In this document: positions 25,661-34,023 of the stretch, in pieces
Layout of the letters: every line of letters begins with the position of its first letter
Position numbering within the stretch: the first letter of the stretch is position 1
Assembly (NCBI GenBank): GCA_900318205.1
Contig: ONJS01000035.1
Span: forward strand, 1 to 43,686
Direction: 5' to 3'
Length of the DNA stretch: 43,686 nt
Source: an uncultured Prevotellaceae bacterium
Lineage (GTDB): Bacteria > Bacteroidota > Bacteroidia > Bacteroidales > Muribaculaceae
Program-made: the position numbers and the translations under genes
Notes under the pieces: generated by a model
What the model was told of the DNA's origin: nothing
Seen by the model: the letters and a program-made list of their open reading frames with translations, nothing else
The model's database searches: none

Positions 25661-26623
25661 TTACTCCTGAGGCAGGCGGCGGAAGCCCTCACCCAAAATC
25701 TCGGAACTCTCCATGATGTTGACAAACGCGTGCGGGTCGATGTGGTAGAGCACCGAACGCAGCTTGATCATGTCGGAACGGTCGAGGGTCACATAGAGCA
25801 TCTTGCGCTCCGTACCCTTGTAAAGACCTGTGCCAGCGATGAGTGTGCCGCCACGCTTGATGTCGTTGATGATATAGTCACGCACAGCATCGGCCTCATC
25901 AGTAACGATGAACATGGTCTTGTAGGTCTTCATACCATCGACCACGAGGTCGATGACCTTACCCTCAATGAAGATAATGATGATAGAATAGATGGGCAGG
26001 CGGATGTCACCGAAGGCAACTAGGGTGCTCAAGGTGATGATGCCATCAACGATCATGACGAGGGTACCGAGTGAGATCTTGGTGTACTTGTGCAGGATCA
26101 TCGAGATGATGTCCGAGCCACCACTGGTAGCGCCCGAGCGGAAAATCAGACCGATAGCCACACCATAGATAATACCGGCAACGACGGTATTGAGGAAGTA
26201 GTCGGGATGGAACCAGCCACCGTGGTGAGGAATCTCAACCATCGACTTGACCATGGATGGATCAACCGATGCCATGATAGCGCCATCATGAATCACGGGA
26301 TTGTAGCCCCACTTACTCTCGAGGATAAAGGTGAACAAGAAAATCAACGCCGTCGAGACGATGGTCTTGATACCGAACTTAGGTCCAAGAATCCATGTGC
26401 CGATGAGCAGCAAGGGGATATCCATGCAGATGGCATAAAGCGAAATCTTCCAGGGCCACAGCGTGTTGAACACGTTGGAGAGGCCGTAGGTACCGCCAGG
26501 TGCCATCAGATAGGGGTTCACAAACATCACATCACCGACAGCAAACAGCAGGCTACCGATGGTGAGCAGAGCGTATGCCAATACTTCCTGCCACAATTTT
26601 CTCTTTGGATCAATCTTAATCAT
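25661..26623 (-). CDS. YitT-family integral membrane protein
   Basis: A 320-residue inner-membrane protein with an N-terminal YitT domain of about five or six helices (for example AYALLTIGSLLFAVGDVMFV, IVSTALIFLFTFIL, VAGIIYGVAIGLIF). A soluble C-terminal DUF2179 domain (IVTDEADAVRDYIIN, GTLIAGTGLYKGTERKML, DPHAFVNIMESSEILGEGF) follows. The loop RSGATSGGSDIISMIL is highly characteristic of the family. Its biochemical role is not established. It stands alone, with a promoter box at 26659-26666 and the shared terminator at its end. Confidence 0.9.
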   Translation of the reverse strand: MIKIDPKRKLWQEVLAYALLTIGSLLFAVGDVMFVNPYLMAPGGTYGLSNVFNTLWPWKISLYAICMDIPLLLIGTWILGPKFGIKTIVSTALIFLFTFILESKWGYNPVIHDGAIMASVDPSMVKSMVEIPHHGGWFHPDYFLNTVVAGIIYGVAIGLIFRSGATSGGSDIISMILHKYTKISLGTLVMIVDGIITLSTLVAFGDIRLPIYSIIIIFIEGKVIDLVVDGMKTYKTMFIVTDEADAVRDYIINDIKRGGTLIAGTGLYKGTERKMLYVTLDRSDMIKLRSVLYHIDPHAFVNIMESSEILGEGFRRLPQE

Positions 26624-26658
26624 ATCTTATTCTGTTAGTGTTCTGTAAAAATCGGGCG

Positions 26659-26666
26659 CAAAGGTA
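26659..26666 (-). promoter_or_regulatory. Predicted promoter of the YitT-family gene
   Basis: Minus-strand TACCTTTG 35 bp before the start codon. The remainder of the gap to 26850 is AT-rich without other recognised signals. Confidence 0.65.
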
Positions 26667-26848
26667 CTCATTATTTCTCAATCAGCGACATAACACAAGA
26701 AAATTCCAATTAAATCTTGTTCATCCGCATTCAAGACCAATCAAGAGTGCATTTTGGGGCAGAAAATACATATCGTTTTTACACAAATGACCATAAATAT
26801 TTCCAATAGCCTGATTGTCAACATAATAACATATCACGAATGACCTGC

Positions 26849-26885
26849 TTTTTCTTGCTGGACAAGAAAAAAGTATGTACCTTTG
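26849..26885 (+). promoter_or_regulatory. Promoter of the propeller-like protein with an operator-like inverted repeat
   Basis: CTTG at 26854-26857, a 20-bp spacer and TACCTTTG at 26878-26885. A perfect inverted repeat TTTTTCTTG / CAAGAAAAA with a 5-nt centre (26849-26871) covers the -33 box and most of the spacer, a position where a bound protein would block RNA polymerase. Confidence 0.6.
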
Positions 26886-26915
26886 CCAACGTAATAACCA
26901 ACAAAAACAGACACG

Positions 26916-28892
26916 ATGAAACAACTGATGATCATAGTCATGTCGCTACTGGCCATCATGGCCTATGCGCAGGAAGATTACCGCGAGCGGATCAATCTTC
27001 ATTGGAGCAGCCCAGAACTGGCCATCTCTCCCAAGGGCATAATTGCGCTGGGTGCCAAAACAGATATCTATGTGACCGATGCGCCCGAAAAGGGTTGGCG
27101 AGGAATCCCGATGCCGGTGAATAATAGTTGGAGTAGCATAAAAGACTTGTGCTGGTCGAGCGAGAACGTATTGATTGCCAGCGTGGAAGGAAAACTCTAT
27201 GCATGGGAAATAGCCGATGACGGAACATTCAAGCCGCTTGCAATGAGCAATGCTCCCGAGGCCAATGATCTGCGAAGTGATGGCAACGGCCGTGTCTGGG
27301 CATGGGGATTGAGCAATAAGGTATTTTACTCGAGCGACAGCGGCTGTTCATGGAGCGAGGTAGCACACATCCAGGAACTTGATGACTTAAATGCTCAGTC
27401 AATTTTGGGGACCCATTATATCAACGACTTATATTTTGACAACAACGGCAAGCGCGGGTTGATCGGCTCCAACTACAATGAATTATACCTGACCCTTGAC
27501 AACTGCAAGACGCTGCAGCGCATCCCCACCCCACTCGACCAGAAAGCATACCAACAGGACGAGAAAGCAGCAAAGAGAATAAGAATCAACAAGGTACGCA
27601 TCCTTGGCGACTACTACATCGTGGAGCAAGACTACAAGGCATTCATCACCAGCACCAAAGATATCAGGTGGAGACCCACAAATGGTTCTGACACAGCGAG
27701 TGACATCGACGTGATGAGCAACCGATTTATCGTTATCAGGCCCGATGCAGGGACTGTACGTCTCCTAGACGAAAAACTGAATTTGGTCAACGAGTTTAAA
27801 GTGCCTGAGGAGAAAAATGACATAGCCTACGGTGACGACATGTACATCATCGACAAGACAGCTCTGCACAAATGTGGCATCAATGGCAACAAGCGGTATG
27901 AACTTTTTAGAACGGACCAAGAGATTGACCCAATGCATGCCGACGAGCCGTCCCGCATCTTCACCATCGACGGGCAGGAGTTCTACTTCGACAGCTACGA
28001 CCTGATAGCCAAGAGCAAAGCGACGGGCAAGTGGTACAGATACATGACATTTGACTTCGAGCCGTCCAAACCCTTCGAGGGCATAGGCAAAATCTTTTTC
28101 TACAACTCCTTTCTCGATGATGAGATGACCCTCTATCAATTGAATGTCAAGGAGAAAACCGTAAAGCCGTATGAGTGGCCCAGCAAGATGTTTGACCGCA
28201 AGAAAGTGGTGGGCATGCAGGTTATCTACAGCGTGATCGGCTGCTTCGTTAACTCTGGCATCAATAAGCACTACCGCTTGCAGGGCGATGAACTGGTATG
28301 GGAGAAGGACTACACTATCGGCAATGAGCGCAGAAATGCCTATCCCGAATTGCCCAAGCGGTTCAAAGCGAGCGACATCCAACAACTGGTCAGACTCATC
28401 GATGAGTCGAGGTCACATAAGCAACCCTACACTGACACGCTCATCACCGACGAAGACAGGGCCGAATACGCCAAGCTCATCGACGAGTTCCTTGAAGACG
28501 ATAATGACAATATCATCAAGTACATGGACAACAACGACAAATGGATAGCAGCTGGCCAGCAAATCACTGCGCTGAACGAGAGCTGGTTGAAACAGGCACG
28601 TGAATATGCGTCACGCTCCTTTAGCACGACAACCGTGACCCGCAAGATCTTGTTCACGTTTGAGGACGGTAGCTCCATGTCGTGCTACAACGATAAATGG
28701 AAGGTAAGTTACCTGTATTCACCCTGGACGATCACCTATGGCAACTTTGTGTACATGACCGAGGATCTGCACGTGGGAAGTCTCATTAACCAGATCACAC
28801 AAGGCAAGATGCTTGACCAGCGCTATTGCAGCAAGGCCTTTGCCATCTACCAGATGGTCAAACAGCAGAATGGCAATTCATTTGAGCAATGA
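26916..28892 (+). CDS. Secreted propeller-like protein of unknown function
   Basis: A 658-residue exported protein with a signal peptide to about residue 18 (cleaved after AYA). The first ~300 residues repeat patterns of the BNR/sortilin type, such as GRVWAWGLSNKVFYSSDSGCSWSEVA and GLIGSNYNELYLTLDNCKTLQRI, which suggests a beta-propeller. The rest is beta-rich followed by a helical segment near 500-570 (DRAEYAKLIDEFLEDDND). No catalytic motif is recognised. The stop overlaps the start of the small lipoprotein gene by 4 bp (ATGA), so the two are translationally coupled and probably act together at the cell surface. Confidence 0.75.
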   Translation: MKQLMIIVMSLLAIMAYAQEDYRERINLHWSSPELAISPKGIIALGAKTDIYVTDAPEKGWRGIPMPVNNSWSSIKDLCWSSENVLIASVEGKLYAWEIADDGTFKPLAMSNAPEANDLRSDGNGRVWAWGLSNKVFYSSDSGCSWSEVAHIQELDDLNAQSILGTHYINDLYFDNNGKRGLIGSNYNELYLTLDNCKTLQRIPTPLDQKAYQQDEKAAKRIRINKVRILGDYYIVEQDYKAFITSTKDIRWRPTNGSDTASDIDVMSNRFIVIRPDAGTVRLLDEKLNLVNEFKVPEEKNDIAYGDDMYIIDKTALHKCGINGNKRYELFRTDQEIDPMHADEPSRIFTIDGQEFYFDSYDLIAKSKATGKWYRYMTFDFEPSKPFEGIGKIFFYNSFLDDEMTLYQLNVKEKTVKPYEWPSKMFDRKKVVGMQVIYSVIGCFVNSGINKHYRLQGDELVWEKDYTIGNERRNAYPELPKRFKASDIQQLVRLIDESRSHKQPYTDTLITDEDRAEYAKLIDEFLEDDNDNIIKYMDNNDKWIAAGQQITALNESWLKQAREYASRSFSTTTVTRKILFTFEDGSSMSCYNDKWKVSYLYSPWTITYGNFVYMTEDLHVGSLINQITQGKMLDQRYCSKAFAIYQMVKQQNGNSFEQ

Positions 28893-29299
28893 AGAAGGCA
28901 ACCATATTACTTATTATCTTTTTGGCAACAATGGCAAGTCTTGTTTCCTGCGGTGATGAGCCCGACGGCAAGTGGGACAAGATGAAGTGGAAAAACCTCA
29001 GCGGCCTGTCCAAAGAGAATGGCACCTATATACTCCCTGCCGACGGTGGCACCTATGCCTTTGAGTGCACTAACTACAGTAGCCCTTGGCTATCAAGCAT
29101 TTTGGACAATGGCGAGTATATCTATCCCAGTCCAGACTTCCACTCCTTCACAAGCGATTGGTTCAGTGTGCTGTGTAACCATGCCACTGTGACCGTCACC
29201 ATCCAGCCACTTGATGGGTCCACTGCCAGCCGTAGCCTTAGTGTTGGGGTAACGGCTGGAGACATCTTTGACTCCATCGACTTTGTGCAACGACGATAA
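28889..29299 (+). CDS. Small lipoprotein with a BACON-like beta domain
   Basis: A 136-residue protein. The hydrophobic leader MKKATILLIIFLATMASL ends in the lipobox LVSC, with the lipidated cysteine at residue 21. The mature part (ILPADGGTYAFECTNYSSPWL, then SFTSDWFSVLCNHATVTVTIQPL) has the PADGGT... W pattern of BACON-type domains, which in Bacteroidetes often bind mucin or glycans or act as spacers; this is a resemblance only. The start overlaps the end of the propeller-like gene. No clear terminator was found before the deoD promoter. Confidence 0.75.
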   Translation: MKKATILLIIFLATMASLVSCGDEPDGKWDKMKWKNLSGLSKENGTYILPADGGTYAFECTNYSSPWLSSILDNGEYIYPSPDFHSFTSDWFSVLCNHATVTVTIQPLDGSTASRSLSVGVTAGDIFDSIDFVQRR

Positions 29300-29425
29300 T
29301 TCAAAGAGGAAACAGAAATGCCGTCAGCTTGGATGCTGGAGCCTTAAATCGAGAGGTGACAGTTTTTTTGCATTGCCATAACAGAAAAAAATCGTATTGA
29401 CTGAGGTAATTTGGAAAAAACTGAG

Positions 29426-29433
29426 TACCTTTG
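29426..29433 (+). promoter_or_regulatory. Predicted promoter of deoD and the downstream operon
   Basis: TACCTTTG, 39 bp before the deoD ATG. It overlaps an in-frame TTG at 29431, which argues against that codon as a start. Confidence 0.65.
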
Positions 29434-29472
29434 CAGTTAATCACATTAAAAACAACTCTAATAAATACTATT

Positions 29473-30183
29473 ATGGCAGACAAAACACCTACTCCGCACA
29501 TCGGCGCCAAGTATGGCGAGATTGCACCCACAGTGATTATGGCTGGCGACCCCTTGCGCGCCAAGTTGATGGCAGAACGTTATCTTGAGAACCCGACGCT
29601 CTACAACCAGGTGCGTGGTATGCTCGGCTATACGGGCACGTACAAAGGTAAACGCGTGTCGGTTCAAGGCCACGGCATGGGTATTCCCTCAATCGGCATC
29701 TACTCCTATGAGTTGTTCAACTTCTATGATGTAAAGACCATTATCCGTGTGGGTTCGGCTGGCTCGATGAACCCCGACCTGCACATCGGTGACCTGGTGA
29801 TGGCTATGGGTGCCTGCACCAATAGCGCATACGCCATGCAGTTCCACTTGCCTGGCATCTATGCCCCGATTGCCGACTTTGACCTGCTGCGCGCCGCCGT
29901 AGAAAAGGCCGAGGAACTGGGTTACCGCTACAAGGTGGGTAACGTCTATTCGTCGGACACCTTCTACGATGACAGCCCCGATACCGACCAATGGCAGAAG
30001 ATGGGTGTGCTTGCCGTAGAGATGGAAGCCCCCGCCCTCTATATGAACGCCGCCCGCAGTGGTGCCCGCGCCTTGTGCATCTGCACCATCAGCGACTCAC
30101 TGGTAACCGGCGAAGTCACCACCGCCGAGGAGCGTCAGAACAACTTCACCCAGATGATGGACGTTGCTTTCGGCATCATCTAA
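29473..30183 (+). CDS. deoD: Purine nucleoside phosphorylase, DeoD type
   Basis: Splits purine (deoxy)nucleosides with phosphate into base and (deoxy)ribose-1-phosphate for salvage. The ATG at 29473 gives [20 protein letters not shown] and 236 residues, close to the 239 of E. coli DeoD. Family motifs are [45 protein letters not shown] and the catalytic-region SDSLVTGE. It is first in a run of four same-strand genes (deoD, flavoprotein, DUF4494, yggS). Hexameric PNP of this type accepts adenosine as well as guanosine and inosine, but specificity here is inferred. Confidence 0.94.
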   Translation: MADKTPTPHIGAKYGEIAPTVIMAGDPLRAKLMAERYLENPTLYNQVRGMLGYTGTYKGKRVSVQGHGMGIPSIGIYSYELFNFYDVKTIIRVGSAGSMNPDLHIGDLVMAMGACTNSAYAMQFHLPGIYAPIADFDLLRAAVEKAEELGYRYKVGNVYSSDTFYDDSPDTDQWQKMGVLAVEMEAPALYMNAARSGARALCICTISDSLVTGEVTTAEERQNNFTQMMDVAFGII

Positions 30184-30250
30184 TTAGGCTTTAAGATTTT
30201 AGGCATTAGGCTGACAACTAAAAACTGACAACTGAAAACTGAGATAAGCT

Positions 30251-31237
30251 ATGGCAATGCTATCAAGAATCACCGAGCTGTTTGAAATCGACTATCCTGT
30301 GGTTTCAGGCGGCATGGTGTGGTGTAGCGGGTGGGAACTCGCTGCGGCCGTGAGCAATGCTGGTGGACTGGGCCTGATTGGCGCCGGTTCAATGACACCA
30401 GAGGTGTTGCGAGATCATATCATCAAATGCCGTCAGGCGACAAACTACAACTTCGGCGTGAACGTGCCGCTGATGCGTCCACAAGCTCCTGAAATGATGG
30501 AAGTTATCGCCGAGCAGAAAGTGCCCGTAGTGTTCACCTCGGCTGGCAGTCCCAAGAAATGGACCGAATGGCTCCATGAGCGCGGTATCATGGTGGCCCA
30601 TGTGGTTTCCTCAACGGCATTTGCTATCAAATGTCAAGAAGCTGGCGTTGATGCTGTTGTCGCCGAAGGCTTTGAAGCCGGTGGACACAACGGCAAGGAG
30701 GAAACAACCACGATGTGCCTGATTCCCGCCGTTAGACGAGCCATCAGCCTGCCGCTGATTGCGGCCGGTGGTATCGCAACCGGCGATGCCATGTTGGCAG
30801 CCGAAGCCATGGGAGCCGATGGTGTACAAGTCGGCACCTTGTTCGCCCTGACAGAGGAAAGCTCCGCTCACGAGAACTTCAAGCGCCTGTGCCTCAATCT
30901 CGACGAAGGCGGCACCTTGCTGCACTTCAGGAAGCTCTCGCCCACCCGTCTGGTGAAAAACAATTTCCAGACTGCCGTGCAAGAAGCCGAGAATCGTGGC
31001 GCCAGTGAGGAAGAACTGCTTGAACTCATCGGCCTGGGCAAGACACGAACAGGCATCTTTGAAGGCGATGTCGAGAACGGTGAGCTGGAAATAGGCCAAG
31101 CTTGCAGCCTGCTGAAAGGCCGTGAGATTGAGCCTGTTGATGTAGTGATGCAACGGTTTGTTCAAGAGTATTACTCCTCACGCAGGCAGCTGATCAACCA
31201 GGCCATGGAGGAGCAGATTTCAAGAAGAACCTATTAA
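30251..31237 (+). CDS. FMN-dependent nitronate monooxygenase / FabK-like oxidoreductase
   Basis: A 328-residue TIM-barrel flavoprotein. Characteristic segments are PVVSGGMVWCSGWELAAAV, GLGLIGAGSM, the flavin-binding AEGFEAGGHNG and the phosphate-binding AAGGIATGDAML plus GADGVQVGTLF. This family holds both enoyl-ACP reductase II (FabK) and nitronate monooxygenases, and the sequence alone does not separate them; in Bacteroidales a FabK-type role in fatty acid synthesis is possible. Start codons at 30251 and 30257 are both usable. It follows deoD by 67 bp of low-complexity TTAGG-type sequence. Confidence 0.88.
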   Translation: MAMLSRITELFEIDYPVVSGGMVWCSGWELAAAVSNAGGLGLIGAGSMTPEVLRDHIIKCRQATNYNFGVNVPLMRPQAPEMMEVIAEQKVPVVFTSAGSPKKWTEWLHERGIMVAHVVSSTAFAIKCQEAGVDAVVAEGFEAGGHNGKEETTTMCLIPAVRRAISLPLIAAGGIATGDAMLAAEAMGADGVQVGTLFALTEESSAHENFKRLCLNLDEGGTLLHFRKLSPTRLVKNNFQTAVQEAENRGASEEELLELIGLGKTRTGIFEGDVENGELEIGQACSLLKGREIEPVDVVMQRFVQEYYSSRRQLINQAMEEQISRRTY

Positions 31238-31338
31238 TGTTCAATTTGGAGAGTATTTCAAATTGAGATTTAGAGTATATATAGATTTCTAACACAACTA
31301 TTTAAATTATCACTTTAAAGATATAAAATCAAACAATT

Positions 31339-31818
31339 ATGTCACAGTGGTTTGAATGCAAAGTAAAATATGACCGCACCATGGAAAACGGTGCGATGAA
31401 AACCGTTTCTGAACCTTATCTCGTTGATGCCTTGTCATTCACCGAAGCCGAGGCGCGCATCACCGACAAGATGCAGCCTTTCATCAGCGGCGACTTCAAG
31501 GTGGACGCTGTAAAGCGTGTAAACCTGAGCGACATCTTCTATAATGAGGGTGGAGACCGCTGGTATAAGGTAAAAACCAATTTCATCACTATCGACGAGA
31601 AGACAGCCGTAGAAAAGCGCACTGCCAGCTACCAGCTGGTGCAGGCCAGCGACCTGAAGGGCGCATTATCGGTGTTCCTGGAGGGTATGCACGACACGAT
31701 GGCCGACTTTGAGATCGCCTCGATTGCCGAAACACCGCTCATGGACGTCTTCCCCGCAAATCTTGACGAAACCCGCGCCGACCGCGAGGCACGCCAGAAG
31801 GCACAGAACAAGTCGTGA
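31339..31818 (+). CDS. DUF4494 family protein
   Basis: A 159-residue cytoplasmic-type protein that begins MSQWFECKVKYDR and has the pattern EPYLVDALSFTEAEARI and VKRVNLSDIFYNEGGDRWYKVK. This is the DUF4494 family, found mainly in Bacteroidetes, often near yggS as here. The C-terminus is charged. The function is unknown. It ends 6 bp before yggS, so the two are almost certainly co-transcribed. Confidence 0.85.
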   Translation: MSQWFECKVKYDRTMENGAMKTVSEPYLVDALSFTEAEARITDKMQPFISGDFKVDAVKRVNLSDIFYNEGGDRWYKVKTNFITIDEKTAVEKRTASYQLVQASDLKGALSVFLEGMHDTMADFEIASIAETPLMDVFPANLDETRADREARQKAQNKS

Positions 31819-31824
31819 GACACT

Positions 31825-32499
31825 ATGGCAAGCATCAAAGACAATCTTGAGAAAGTAACCGCACAACTGCCTGGTGGCGTGCGACTTGTCGCTGTCTCCA
31901 AGTTCCATCCCGTTGAGGAACTGGCCGAGGCTTATGAGGCTGGACAACGCCTATTCGGCGAGAACCGCGCCCAGGAACTGGTTGCCAAGGCTCCCGAGCT
32001 GCCCAAAGACATCCGCTGGCACTTCATCGGACACTTGCAGAAGAACAAGGTGCGTGCCATCATGCCCCATGTGACAGTGATTGAGAGCGTGGACAGTGTG
32101 GAACTGCTTCGTCTCATTGAGAAAGAGGCCGCCCGCATCGACCGCACCGTGGACGTGCTGCTCCAACTGCATGTGGCTCAGGAAGAGACCAAGAGCGGTT
32201 TCAGCGTGGAAGAAGTCCTGGAAGCCGGCGAAGCCGGTGAACTGACCGAAGGCCTGCCACACGTACACGTTTGCGGTGTGATGGCAATGGCGTCACTCAC
32301 CGACGATATGGACCAGGTGGCTCGTGAGTTTGACCTCGTTCGCCGCACCTATATCACGCTGAAGGACGGTGCCTTTGACGAGAGCGAATACTTCAACGAG
32401 TTGAGCATGGGCATGAGCGATGACTGGCAAGTTGCCGTTAAATACGGTGCGACCCTAGTGCGCATCGGCACCGCCATTTTCGGCCCAAGGAAATACTGA
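31825..32499 (+). CDS. yggS: YggS family pyridoxal phosphate homeostasis protein
   Basis: PLP-binding protein (PLPBP/PROSC family) that helps keep free PLP levels balanced; no catalytic activity is known. It has 224 residues. The PLP lysine is K26 in AVSKFHP, with FGENRAQELVAKAP, WHFIGHLQKNKVR, and the C-terminal phosphate loop LSMGMSDDW typical of the family, then VRIGTAIFG. Located 6 bp after the DUF4494 gene. A PLP enzyme pair (GcvPAB) is encoded in the same region. Confidence 0.94.
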   Translation: MASIKDNLEKVTAQLPGGVRLVAVSKFHPVEELAEAYEAGQRLFGENRAQELVAKAPELPKDIRWHFIGHLQKNKVRAIMPHVTVIESVDSVELLRLIEKEAARIDRTVDVLLQLHVAQEETKSGFSVEEVLEAGEAGELTEGLPHVHVCGVMAMASLTDDMDQVAREFDLVRRTYITLKDGAFDESEYFNELSMGMSDDWQVAVKYGATLVRIGTAIFGPRKY

Positions 32500-32547
32500 T
32501 TTTCATAAATTAATCACCAAGAATACGGCATTTTGCAAAAAATGTCG

Positions 32548-32555
32548 TATTTTTG
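32548..32555 (+). promoter_or_regulatory. Possible promoter of the MFS transporter
   Basis: TATTTTTG 50 bp before the start codon; there is no well-placed TTTG upstream, so confidence is limited. Confidence 0.4.
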
Positions 32556-32605
32556 CCGAAAATTATCACAAAACAAACATTAATAATCAAATATTCAGAA
32601 CCAAA

Positions 32606-33862
32606 ATGACAACAGAAAAGAAAAACGGAGCCTTGGTGTCAATTATCGCCATGATGTTCCTCTTTGCAATGATTTCATTTGTAACCAACATGGCCGCGCC
32701 GTTCGGTACAATCTGGGACGACCACTACGACTGGGCCGGCATGATGGGCAACATGATGAATTTTGCGGCCTACCTGTTCATGGGTATTCCCGCGGGTATC
32801 CTCATCACAAAGATCGGTTACAAGAAAACCGCTCTTGTCGCATTGGCACTCGGTTTCATTGGCATGGCAATACAATACTTGTCAAGCACCATGAGCGCCA
32901 GCGAGATCAGCACCTATGTCATCTATCTCATCGGTGCTTTCATCTGCGGTTTCTGTGTTTGTATCCTCAACACGGTAGTTAATCCCATGCTCAACCAGCT
33001 GGGCGGTGGCGGCAATCGCGGCAACCAGCTTATCCAGACTGGTGGCACACTCAACTCCCTGGCTGCAACGCTGACGCCGATGATGGTGGGTATGCTGGTT
33101 GGTGAGACGACCGAGAAGACGACTATGGAATCAGTTCAGCCGCTGCTGTTCATCGCCATGGCCATCTTTGCGATCTCATTCTGCATCATCTATTTCACCA
33201 AGCTTCAAGAGCCCAAGACCGAAGCCCAGAACGTGATGGAAGGCGTGAAAGGCGCGTTGAGTTTCCGTCATCTGGTGCTCGGTATCATTGCCATCTTCTT
33301 CTATGTTGGCATTGAGGTGGGTATCCCTGGTCAGCTCTTGTTCTACCTGACCGAGCCTGTTGCCGAAGGCGGCGTTCTGGGCAGTGCTCCCATCGCTGGT
33401 GCCATCGCCGGCATCTACTGGCTGCTCATGCTCGTGGGCCGTTTCAGCAGTTCACTTATCTCTGGAAAGATTTCTCCCCGCACGCAGCTTGTTTTCACAT
33501 CAGGCCTGGCCATCATCCTCCTCTTGGTTGCCATCTTCTTGCCCGAGGATATCAAGATGACCCTCAAGGGCGCTGAAGTACCCGTCAAGGTGCTGTTCAT
33601 CATCCTGTGCGGTATCTGCACATCAGTCATGTGGGGCGTTGTCTTCAACCTTGCCACCGAGGGCTTGGGCAAATTCACCGCTGCCGCATCCGGTCTGTTC
33701 ATGACGATGGTTGTTGGTGGTGGCGTGATGCCTCTCATCCAGAACTTCATGTCCGACAAAGTGGGCCACATCCAGAGCTACTGGCTGGTTGTCGCCATGC
33801 TGGCCTACATGCTGTTCTATGCCCTTATCGGCAGCAAGCCCAGCAAGAAGGCTGAAGCATAA
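32606..33862 (+). CDS. MFS sugar transporter, FHS (glucose/galactose/fucose) type
   Basis: A 418-residue inner-membrane carrier with about 12 hydrophobic helices. Features of the fucose-galactose-glucose:H+ symporter group are FMGIPAGILITKIGYKKTALV after helix 2, CILNTVVNPMLNQLGGGGNRGN after helix 4 and GGTLNSLAATLTPMMVG. The N- and C-terminal halves are joined by a hydrophilic loop (KLQEPKTEAQNV). The sugar carried is not known. It is followed by a strong terminator and then transketolase under its own promoter. Confidence 0.85.
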   Translation: MTTEKKNGALVSIIAMMFLFAMISFVTNMAAPFGTIWDDHYDWAGMMGNMMNFAAYLFMGIPAGILITKIGYKKTALVALALGFIGMAIQYLSSTMSASEISTYVIYLIGAFICGFCVCILNTVVNPMLNQLGGGGNRGNQLIQTGGTLNSLAATLTPMMVGMLVGETTEKTTMESVQPLLFIAMAIFAISFCIIYFTKLQEPKTEAQNVMEGVKGALSFRHLVLGIIAIFFYVGIEVGIPGQLLFYLTEPVAEGGVLGSAPIAGAIAGIYWLLMLVGRFSSSLISGKISPRTQLVFTSGLAIILLLVAIFLPEDIKMTLKGAEVPVKVLFIILCGICTSVMWGVVFNLATEGLGKFTAAASGLFMTMVVGGGVMPLIQNFMSDKVGHIQSYWLVVAMLAYMLFYALIGSKPSKKAEA

Positions 33863-33890
33863 GCATTGAAGGCTGATTACCAAACACATC

Positions 33891-33933
33891 ATTGTGGTCG
33901 CGCCATTACGGTGTGACCACAATTTTCTTTTTA
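33891..33933 (+). terminator. Terminator of the MFS transporter
   Basis: ATTGTGGTC (33891-33899) pairs with GACCACAAT (33915-33923), followed by TTTTCTTTTT. Confidence 0.85.
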
Positions 33934-33980
33934 CTGAAAAATTGTTGAACAAGAATTCCACTCATATAAAAAAAAGGCAG

Positions 33981-33988
33981 TATATTTG
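33981..33988 (+). promoter_or_regulatory. Predicted promoter of transketolase
   Basis: TATATTTG, 35 bp before the tkt start codon and after the upstream terminator. Confidence 0.6.
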
Positions 33989-34023
33989 TAGTTTAGTAAA
34001 TAACCTAATCACTCAATACTATT

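Noticed and set aside
29431-29472. Upstream TTG start for deoD
   Set aside because: It overlaps the promoter box TACCTTTG; the ATG at 29473 gives the expected DeoD N-terminus.
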